NCBI GenBank assembly: GCA_944474755.1
Contig: OX104114.1
Location: forward strand, 23,831,220 to 23,895,219
Length of the DNA stretch: 64,000 nt
Origin: Limnoperna fortunei
Lineage: Eukaryota > Mollusca > Bivalvia > Mytilida > Modiolidae
Direction: 5' to 3'
Of this stretch, positions 32,714 to 44,700 are shown one piece after another; the first letter of the stretch is position 1, and the number at the start of each line of letters is the position of its first letter. A model generated the notes under the pieces. That model saw only the letters and a list, made by a program, of their open reading frames with translations. It was not told where the DNA came from and did no database searches. Made by a program: the position numbers and the translations under genes.

Positions 32714-35700
32714 CTGAAAAATAAGACAATTGTTCAAGAACAGAAAGTTGACTGAAAACTACAGATGTATCAATCAACAAGTTTGTCAAAATAGATACAA
32801 GAAACAAAGGTGCTACACAAATTGTCATCCCATTTAATGTCATGAAACTCCGGAAAATAGTGTGAATTCATTTATTCATGTAATGTTTCGAATACCAATA
32901 TTTTTGTCTTGACACAAGGTCTGTTTCAATGATACTTACATGTAGTTTTTTTTATATATTTTGCTTCTCTCTGAGCACAAAAACATTATTTCATGAAATT
33001 CATTATTTGCCGGGCAAGAATATGTAAGTTTTCCATTCCTAAATGAGTTCAGAAATCCACAAATAATAATTAACCCACATTATAATTAAATTTGTGGTAT
33101 CTAATGACATCACAACTATGATGTAACAAATTATAAAATGTCAAAGTATCACCAAAGATTTTTATTATTTGTGAGTGACAACGATGAAATCCAGATTTCC
33201 CAGTGAACCAAATTCCAGTAAATTACATGAAAAATAAATTTTGTTCTTTCACTCCATGAAAGAGACATCACAATGTTCATATTTATGGATGCTGCTAGTA
33301 AACTGATGCACAACAACATTCAAAACAAAGTTCCTCTAAATTTTCAATGACATATAAAATATTTGTCAATGTAATAAACAGGATAATCAAACATGCATCG
33401 TGAATGTTCCAAATATGGCACTAATGCCAAAATGAATTCAGATTTAACTAGTTTAATCTGATACTTTCTACAACACTCATTATCATATAATTCTAATATG
33501 ATTTGCATATTTAGAAATACGTTTATTTGATTGGTCTAGATTACTTCCGGTTGAGGTTTTTAACGAAATATATTTTTTGATAAATGAAGTTAACTCCATT
33601 TATTTTAGGATAAACGACGTTGACCGAACTATTTTTAGCGTAACCAATGTAAACAAACATGGCGGCTTTCAATATCGAAAGTAGCGATCAACTTACTTGT
33701 TTGATGAATTATCATTAATGATTTGTTAAATTCAAAACTTTCATTGTGTTCGATACAGAAAATAAGGTTAGAGATTGATGTAAAACTAAAAATTGTGTTT
33801 ATTAAAATCAGAAAATGGTTTATGGAAATAATCGTACGTTTAAAAATAAACAAAATATTCATACGTTCAGTCAATCCCGCTACCAAATACACAAGAAATA
33901 TGAAGTTGAGAAACACGTTAGATAAATTAATTTCTTAATGCAATTTTAAAGAATTATAAGGATTAAACACCGTTTTCAATGGATTTATCGGTATATCAAC
34001 AAGACCAACTCACACACAAACATATCATAAAAGTCCTTCGTACTTTTATTTGTTTGTGAGTGAGTTGGTCTTGTTGATATACCGATAAATCCATTGAAAA
34101 CGGTGTTTAATCCTATAATATTCAATATTCACTCTGTGCAATTGATTATCCTATAATTAATTCCATCAAATCTGTCCTAATTGCTTAATTTTGTTAAGTC
34201 AATTTTAACTGTGTGGTTTGTGTTGTATTTATCTCCTCTTTTTTTATTAATTATAAATCAACTAGATATAAGTTAGAAATGTTCAAAACTTTTGGAATAG
34301 TAACCTTTGTATTGTGTAGCAGAATTTAACAGAAAACTTTTTTTGTAATTTCAAAAACAAATTTTTTACTATCATTTTTTTAACAATATTGCTTTTGGTA
34401 CTAAACAGAAAATGTGTCCATGTTTAAGAGATTAAGCTATTTTTTTATAGAATGTAGTAATTTTACTGACTGATACAAAACAAGCTGAATGGAACAAGTT
34501 TATAGTGTTTACATTCATTTTCAAACAAGACCTGCCGTCATACCTTTCCTCTCTTCATTTTCAATGCTGCCGTCTTTATTATGAGTATTGTCCAAATTAC
34601 ATGGAGAACTTGTAAAACTACTAGTAAGGCCTTTAATAAATGAATCACTAGGTAGCTATCTAATGTCTGAACATATTCACTGTGTTTGGCAAGTTCTGGC
34701 AATTCTACATACACTGAATATAAAATCCTGTAAAAGAAAACAATTAGATTACTTGATTGGGGTTTGCCCAATTGGTGTTTAAATGAGGTTTACATGACTG
34801 ATATGTTCAAATGGGGTGTACTTGATTGGCCTGTTTAAAAGGGTAACACTGCTTATGTTGTGCCTAACCAAAGAATTTGTATTATCTGTTAGGCCATGTG
34901 AATTTTCTGTCTGGATTTCAAAGATTTGGATCTGTATCCATGCCCAATTCTATAATGACAACCTTTTTGCAGTTTTCTGGAATTTACATTTAAGGTATCC
35001 GACCCACAATTGAAGTTACCGTTTAATTTTATTTGTCGACCAAGAAATACAGCTTTATTAAATCAATTTATTGCTAATTAATAATAAAAGTAAAATATAT
35101 CATATAACTTGAGCCAATGTTCACAATTTTGAGGAAAAAATTTACTCAAATAGTATTTCTGATGTTTGCCGAACATTACCGAGGTCTGCTTCATTGAAAA
35201 ACAATTGACATCCGGGACACCAAATATGATCACGTGGTCAATTATGGTCCGGATACCTTAAGTAGTCCATTGCATACAAATGAAATAAAATATGACAAAT
35301 GGGTGTAGTTGTTGTCTTGTAGTATTAGTAAGTTTATTAGTGATCAGATTTTAAAATATTTGTTAGAATCCTTATTATTTAATCTATTTATTTTTGAAGA
35401 AGACTTGTAAACCCATTGAACAAGAAGATGCATGTAATATTGTATTCACCATTTCTATTATGTTATGTGGTTCTGTTTATTAGGGCCGCACGACTAAGTG
35501 GTGGATGCCCTATTGTTATCATGCTGTCTGTCTGCCTGTGCATCCCTCCGTCCGACACTAATCGCATCTGGCTTTTCTCTTTTGAGGAAGATTTTTTATA
35601 TTTGGCATTTGGCTAGATAATTTCAATGCAATGTGTCTCACATACCATAGTTGATGACCTTTTACCTTGAACTTTTGACCTCAAGGTCAGAGGGAGATGT

Positions 35701-38700
35701 TAAGATAAACACTAATTAAACAAATATTTGGTGATGTAGAGATTTGTGAATCTATATTTCTCTAATTTTGACGCAATATTTCAACCGCTTGACCGGTGTG
35801 GAAAATATATTTCTCGTCACTAGTGAATTTCTTGTTCTCAGCAGTTGATTGGTTTAAAATAACAACGTCATAAACAAAACACCTTCCATTTACTGCGTAT
35901 TCAAGTCATGAACGTAAAATTGAGGTTGGGAGAATTTGTACTTCATTTCACAAATTTACTACTTTTTAAAATTAGAGAAACAGAATCTTACATTAGTACT
36001 CATGGATTATCGGATTTCTCCAATCTCGATAGTTAAATTATGGAAATTAAAAATTCCATAATTTAACTATCTCGATTGGAGAAATCCGATAATCCACTCG
36101 TACCAATGTAATATCCTATATATTTATACTTACACATATGGATAAATGATCAGCCTGGTTACAACCCACAGAATGATGAAGGCAACAAAGGTCAGGTCAG
36201 CAAGACCTTGTTTCTTTATATAGATACATGACTTAGCAAACTAAAATATGAAGATATTGACAATAAATAAAATATGATTTTATATTGATGCAATTCTTAG
36301 ATGTAGATAGACGATTATAGGGCTATAATTATACCACTTTCCTACAATATAATTCATATCACCATATTTAAGTCACCGCTACAAATCACCATATTTGTAC
36401 TTATGAAAAAAATCATAATAAAATAGTCCAGGAATGCATAAAACTAGTGACTAAATAATTCGGTTTACATTATACAGATAATATTTCCATTAAACTTGAT
36501 TATGACACATAATTTTGCACTAAAAAGCATAAATGTCAAGGCTATTAAAAAGTAATGGAATTGTAGGATGAAAGTTCAACAATAGATAAATAGGTGTAGT
36601 TTGTTTGTTTGTTTGTTTGAATGGTATTTAATGACAATTTCAACAATTTTTCATCTAAATCAAGGCATCCAGTTTTTAATGGGGGAGGAAGCTAGAGTAC
36701 CCGAATAAAACTCACTACCTTTGGTAGAAAAACTGGCAATCTTTGTCAATTAAGATTGGAGTTGAGTAAGTTACCCTGCCTGAGTAAGACTTGAACCCAC
36801 AACCTCAGTGTTGACAGACCTGGTGATCAATAGAAGACGAACTACCTTAACTTCTTGGCCACCAAGGCCTTAAAAAATAGATAGATATCAAAAGTACTTA
36901 CTGTTAAGATATAATCCACAGGGTCATGTAAACAAACCACCAAGGTACCGATACGTACAACGTTGACAGACCACGATAACATCATGAGTACTACTGTAAT
37001 ATTATGGTGTATGAAAAATTCTAGAAAATCCTGCAACAAGAAAAATAAGAAACCATCTTAAATACAAGCTATACTGGCAGTTTTATTAGGGACTGATTTC
37101 TGTAAAGCCAGTGGATTTTTCAATTTTTAATTTTTGCTTTAAGTGTTGATACAGAAAGATGCTCTAAAAGAAACTTGTGATAATAAAAGAGCAGTACATA
37201 ATATTCTCCTACAGCAGACATATATGTGGCAATATATTATCACGGTACTAGTATTTTCATTTTCTTATATTATTATTTTATAATTTTGCTGCATTTTAAT
37301 TTGTCCAAAGTCTACCACGTGATATTTTGTATTTTGGTGGATTGACTGATTTATTGTGGATTGACTTTAGCGGATTGCACAGTTACTAAAAATAGAACAA
37401 AAAAATCCAAAAATTGTGTGACGTTTAGAAATGAGCCAATCATATTTTACATCCGACTATCAATCAAAAAACAATGGACAGTGTAGAGTACAAAAGGTTT
37501 GTATCCTTAAATAAGGATGAGATACACTTTTTATTTTTATATTTATTTGTTAACATTTTTATGGAACAAATTAAAATACAGCAAAATTATCACTTAATAA
37601 TATAAAAAATACAGCATTTCTCTTAGTCAATACAAGTTATATATATTGACATCGAGTTATATATCGACCTCGGACTACGTCCTCGGTAGATATACATCTC
37701 TCAGTCGATATAAACTTGTATTGACTAAGAGAAAGGCTGTATTTGTATAATATTGCTTGATATTTGGTTCTGAATCTTTATATTCATTGCCAGGTACCTT
37801 TATACCAAATTAGATGTGAATTCATCAATTAATTTGTATGTTATTTTCCAGACAAAAAAAAAATAAACAACTGCTGAATGAGCGCATGATTTGCCCGTCT
37901 GATGGTATAATGACAAGAGCTATGCACTTCATGACTTCGTGGGTGCATGATTCTATCCGCACTGATGAGCAATAATAACATCTATGGATATCAACAATAT
38001 CCAGAAATTTTAAGAAAATTTATAAGGCTTTCTTGCCCCCTGCCCTCCCCCCCCCCCCCCTTACACACACACTTGTTTTACAAACAAAATCCCATACTGG
38101 ATAAAAGAAATCATAATTTTACCAATAAAAGAAGGGACTCTCATATATCAAAATAAACAATTCTCTAAATGTTACATAAAACTGATGAAAACTTTTTTGA
38201 GTTTATATAGTCTGAAAACAAAAAAAATCCCACCCAAATTTTTCACAAGCAAAGTCCTATTACTCTAAACGATAAATTAGAATTTTACTAAAAAGAAAAC
38301 CAAATCTGTAAAAAGAAACAAATCCCCAAACTTTCAAGAAAATTCATAAAAGAATTCTCAAGTTATAGTCCTAATAATAAAATTATGCATTACTCATATC
38401 ACATGTTGCAAGAACGTAGGAATTGTGTTGATGATGTTTAATGCAACTTTCTGCTAAGTATGTTATGGGGTCCAGTTTTTATAGGGTGAAGAAGTCTCAG
38501 TGAAAAATCCTAATCTTTTGTAGGCAAAATTGGCAATCCATATCAATTAAGGTTTGAATTGAGCACACTATGTTTTTGTCAGGCTGGAACTTGCAACCTT
38601 GATGTTGACGCCACAGTTATGAATAGCAGACGACCAACAACATTAAACACTCAGTTATTAAGGCGCCAAATGGATTGACTACATCAGTGTGTATTATACA

Positions 38701-41700
38701 CAGCTGTTAAATATAAACTGAACATGACTTACCTTTCGCTTATGGTCTGTGAACAGCATGTATATGTAGGATATGTAATATGCCAATTCTAGAAGGTAAT
38801 ACCAATAGATATCATTGGTTACAGGCTGTAAAGAAAACATTCAATGATTGGTCAATTTGTAACATACAGGAGTGAGTGAATTTGTTATCTTCTAGGCAGG
38901 AAAAAATAATCTTTCTATCAATCAAACCTTTTTTTCATTTTTGGAATCTACCAACTTTATATGCTAGAACATACAATTTAAACCTTAACCCTTACCTAAT
39001 GCAAAACCCTAGATTTAAACTTTCCCCTAAAGCTCTAACCCTAACCTTAAACTTTCCCCCAAAGCCCTCACTAAAATTTAAACTTAGTCTAATCCTAAAC
39101 TAAACTCTGACCATATTCCAACCTCAATCCCTTTTCAGTTTTTGAACAATAAAAACATGATGATGTTTTACAAGCACCATAAATCTCCATTCAACAGATG
39201 TGTAAATACATGTATATGATACTTGAAACTGATCATTTATTTTCTTAAATAAAAACAATTTCATTACATTATATTTATGAACATATTTCCTTGGTTTCCC
39301 GAATTTGTACTTAATTTGCACAAATATGCTGCCATTATTTTTCTTGTAAAAATGAATAAAATATAACAAATGTATTGTCTGAAGCTATTCCAGAAATTAT
39401 TGTTAGTTGGTATGAGGGTGGAGGTGGATTGAGGAGATCACTTTTTTCAAATTTTAATGACTTAAATTTCTTTAGGAAGCTGGTTTAGAATAAAAACAGT
39501 CTGATGAGATGCAGGATTAGGGTATTTATTGCAACATAAAATATGAGGTTCTAATATTTCATGAGAATCAAGCCATGTTTGGTGATTGGATAGTGTGTCT
39601 GACACTTCATTGACTGACCATTACTTTCAAGGTCATTTTAGGATGTCCTTAAAATTCAATTTTGTATGACTGCAAGATGTGGTATTAAAGAGCCAGAAAG
39701 TCCTATTTTATATAAGAAAATATAATTTTAGATCTAATATCCCCAAAAGTGAACCTCATAAGGTGTTGCAAACAAGCTAATGACAATGTAAACATTGTAA
39801 ACAAATTAATGACAATGTGTACATTGTAAACAAGTTAATGACAATGTATATATTGTAAACATGTTAATGACAATTAATACATTGTAAACAAGTTAATGAC
39901 AATGTATACATTGTAAACAAGTTAATGACAATATATACATTGTAAACAAGTTAAAGACAAGGTATACATTGTAAACAAGTTAATGACAATATATACATTG
40001 TAAACAAGAAGTTTATGACAATGTGTACATAATGCATTTAAGGTGCACTGTTATTAATTAACAGTTCAAATGTAACAGAAGTGAAAGTGATAATGAAATT
40101 GCCTGGTTCAGGAAAATAAAAGGTGCATTTTATATACCAAATAAAACAAAAATCATTGGATAGAATAGTAAAAGAACAGTAAAATGGCTTTTAGAAACAT
40201 TTTACCTATGGGACATTAAGACTATAGAAACAGCCAATAAATATTTTCCGCTGCATGAACCTTCATAAAACGGAACACTTGAATACAGTATGATGGGTGC
40301 AAGCATTTAACAACACTAGTATGCCTTTCTGCATGAATTTTTTTTTAAATTATTGGTATTTTACTTTGCCAATAAGGGCCGACACTGTTAAGTCATTAAA
40401 TTCAGGGTCTCCACCTGTCTCTAGTGACCCTAGAGGTCACTTTAAACCAGTTTGACTACCTGATTAATGTAATATAACAGGAATGTACTGTTTTTTTAAT
40501 GTAATGTGAAATGGAAAATAGTTACCAGCAATGGCCATCCTTTCCAGCAATCTTCTGTCTTATTAAACCAAGGTTTCTACAAAGACACAAGTATGAATTA
40601 CTACATTCTATTGAATCTGTTATCTAAATCTATATGGATTTTGGACAAGACCTGGATTATAATACAGAATTATTTCTATGTTAAACTAAGTCTTTCTTGC
40701 TGTATCAGCCATCTAAGATTTTGTTTTTAGAACAAATATATAATTTGTAGAGAATAAGAAACCAATATGTTTGCTGACTGGTCAAACCCTTATACATGTA
40801 GTTATCATTGTTAATTGTATGCAGAGTGTCAGCCAATGAAACATCATGATACATAATAATTGCATTAAAACTTGAAATATTCCTTACAAATTTGAATTTA
40901 AGTAGCTACAAAAATTTCTACAATACTGTTTATGAATGTCAATAAATGTGTATTATAAGAGCACAGATGACTTGAGTACAGATGAGCTCATGCCACTCAT
41001 CTGTATTCAAGTCGTCATCCAATCAAAATGCATGAAACAAGAAGCTGATATGGTTACAAAACATCATTCTTTTTTTGATGTTCTCATTGAATGTCAGAGA
41101 AAATTAAGTCTGAAACAATGGAGAGTATAGGAGTGATATGAAAATAACCTGTTACAGGAAGAAACAGGAATTTTCATGCACTTTTAGAAAAGCAAAAATT
41201 GTTTGTTTTTTCCCTCATCTGCTATGCTCCACTTGCAAAAAAGGTCATTCATTGTAGATCAACTGGTTTTTCCCAAAACACATGTAATAACCCATTAGAT
41301 CTATTAAAAAGTAGTTTTATATGTACATGGTTCATCTTAAGCATTTTAATTATTCAACAACAAAATATATACTTACATCCCACAAGACATAGATTCCATA
41401 CCATGACAATGATATGTAGAAAACAAAAGACCACCTGCAATTAAGAAACAAATATGATAAGATTATCATAACTGTATTCCGATTCCTTTAATTACTTAAG
41501 GCACAAGCTGGGTTTGTTTGCTTTTCTTTATATATTGGCAAAAAAATGAACATTACAAATTCTATATGACAGAACTAACTATTATACTGTAGTTTTTGTT
41601 TGTATCATCATAATGCTATTCCATTTAAAGTATATAGAAACTAGGATGGTAGTCAAAACATAGTCACAACAAAAATACTTGCTTTAACTCATTGAATTTA

Positions 41701-44700
41701 GACAACCCATTTCCATATAATTATAAAACATCCTTGTTAGATAACTATAATAGACTGGAAAAGCCACAATTTCAAACTACAGTTTACAATTAAATTAGAA
41801 CTAGACAAAGTCGATCTAGCGATCACTAATACCCCCACATTTTGTAAAAATTTCTAACGTTTTTCGCGGACTGTGACCTCTATTCCATATATCTTGTATA
41901 AATAACTACATACGCGCTGTCACTTAATTTTTTCAAGCCTGATGTTCTGTCTTTGTGCTTCCTCCATCTAAACCACATCTGTATATGTCTTTCAGTAAAA
42001 CCCGTCTTCTTTGATAATGCCTACAATTTTGAAAATGAATGTATAAGCATTTAAAGTAATCACCTAACAACTCAATGTACAGTTTACATTTAACTAACCA
42101 ATTGAAACAACAACGTAATGTTTCTGGAATTTTGGAAAGACAGATAATTTTTTAAAACAGAAAATGATGTGGAAATGGAAATATTTTGCTATTTACATAG
42201 TACTTTATTCATCAATATGCATTACCATGAAAGATGAATATTAAATACAATTTAATTAAAATTAAACCTTTCACTTGCTACCCTTTGTCGCTGCATGTAA
42301 CACAAAAACATAGAAAAAAGGGTGGAGCAAGTGAAAAGTTTAATTTTAATTAGATTGTATTATATGTTCAATTCGAAATTTGATCTTGTTTTTGTTTGTT
42401 TGAATGAAGTCCAGATTTTTATTGTGTGAGGATCTTGGAGTATCAGAAGAAAAACCCAAACCTATGATAGGAAAACTAGCAATCCTTTTCAATTAAGACT
42501 TGAGTTAAACGCACCCTGCCCACAGTGAGATTTGAACCACCTGCAATCTAAGTGTGGACAGGAATGTGGTTAATTGTAGACTAGCAACCTTAACCACTTT
42601 GCCAACGAGGCCCCAAAAATTGATCTTACTTCCTTTTATTTTTGTAATTCAACATATAAAAAAAAGAAGTAATTAAGAACTAAATTTAATTAGATTAATG
42701 TTTAATTTAATGGTCAAGTAACATATGTTTACAAGTATGACAAACAACACTTTAACATTTACAAAAAAAATGAAATAAAAAATCTCATTTAATGATCGAG
42801 TTATAATATTTATGTAGCAGAACATTTTCTATTATGCCCAAATCATTGGCGATGCACTTTTAACTTGCACTCAACCACAATCATCAAACTGAACACTTGT
42901 ATATCTGTACTTTATTCTCTTAACTTTTGCATTTATTTCATTACTTACTTCAAAGACATCTGGTTTAGGATTTCTAGATTTTTTGTATTCAACTTCTAAT
43001 ATAGGATTGTCAAATGCACGTTGCCTTTTGGAATGGTCTTTTAGTCCAAAGTAGGATCCAACAGGAAAGACAACAAACCTAAATATATATATAAATATGG
43101 TAAAAAGATCAAACAAAATATTAACATATGAGAATAAAGAATTATTGAACTAGGTCAAATATAAAAACACATGACAAAGGATGTAATACGTGTTTTATTT
43201 TCTTGTTTATTTTAGAAATTAGATATCTATTATTGATGGGACATATTACTTAAGTCAGATCGTGAGAATATCTGGATCGTGCCAGTTTTTTTCTGACACC
43301 CTGAGATATCAAATGTATGGTATTTTATAAAATATATATATTGTGCAGTCAATTTATAATATAATGATGTAAAAGCCTAAGCAATATACCTGCAGGAAGT
43401 AGTAAATATTCTAAAGTCAATCCTGATCAAGCTACTTAGTATTGCCTGTATAAAGCAACCACCTTTCTTTAACTGAACAATAATGTACAAGACAGGGAAG
43501 CACAATAAGTTTGGAACAATAAGTGAAAACAAGAATGAATAATAAACATGATAAAAAAAAAGAAAACAAAATGTGTAAAAAATAGCAAGTACATTTAGCA
43601 ACGTAAGCCAAAACCAAATCACATGATTGACTAGACACTTAGTCTTTGACACTTTTTTGTAATAAATCTTACTTTTAACAATACAGTGTATAAAATAAGT
43701 TCACAAAATAACATTTTATAATGTACCAGTAAACAAGAAGCTGATGGAATGACCAAAAAACAAATTTTGTAAATCAAAGTTTATCTAAATGCATACCGTC
43801 TTTGAGAAATGCATATTATAGCTTAGTTCTATTTATAGGTCTTTTTTATAATAAACAAGTACACCAAGACTTAATTGCTCATCCGGAAAACAACTGACAT
43901 TAAGATGTCTTTACAAGATGAGGATGTTAGATAACACTTGACTTCAATGTATAGATTATTGTTTGATAATTTGTATCATTTAAGGTACAGTAAATTATAT
44001 CATACATGCATCAGAGAATGAGTCAAGTGCACCTATTTTAAATCATACAAAGTTCTCCCTGACCAGACATATATTTTCTTAATGCACATTATCAAATGAA
44101 TTTTTAGATGTGATGCATTTCTCCTTAAATTTTTAAAATAGAGCATGATCTACAACATAATACAATAATAATAAAAATCTTGTCAAATGTCTTGGCAATT
44201 TTATATCCAAGAGCATACTAATATATAGATGTATTGCATAATATTATATTTTAATAATGTATTTATGTACATGTTAGTGTGTGTATTTATGTGTTAGTGT
44301 ATGTATGTACATATGCTTTATATGTAGATATTCATTTAAACAGCAGTTAATTGGTGTGAGTTTCATTAAATATTAAAAATAAACTATGAAGAGTTGCACA
44401 CATAAGTAAGTGTGAAACTTTTTCTTATTTATCCTTTTTTACTGCATCGAACATGAGATGAACTACCATATTGTTTATGTCTATAACATACACATGTCAT
44501 CAACCATCATCAATGCTGTGTTACAGTCGCTGTAATGATTGTTGTATCATGTCCGCCATGTGGGTCCTGGCGTAGATTTCAAGGTCTCATGAAAATTTGT
44601 GTTGTCTCACAATTCACACATTATTTACATTTTAACACTAACATGTTGTGGGGAGATTTATGGAACAATTGTAGGGATAATGCAGCATCAGAATATTTTG

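Noticed and set aside
33659..33718. Tiny ORF starting ATGGCGGCTTTC in the last CERS intron
   Set aside because: Good start context but only 19 codons and antisense to CERS; not supportable as a gene.
43377..43652. 91-codon hydrophobic minus-strand frame in CERS intron 1
   Set aside because: Composition follows the AT-rich sequence; it does not fit the CerS reading or phase.
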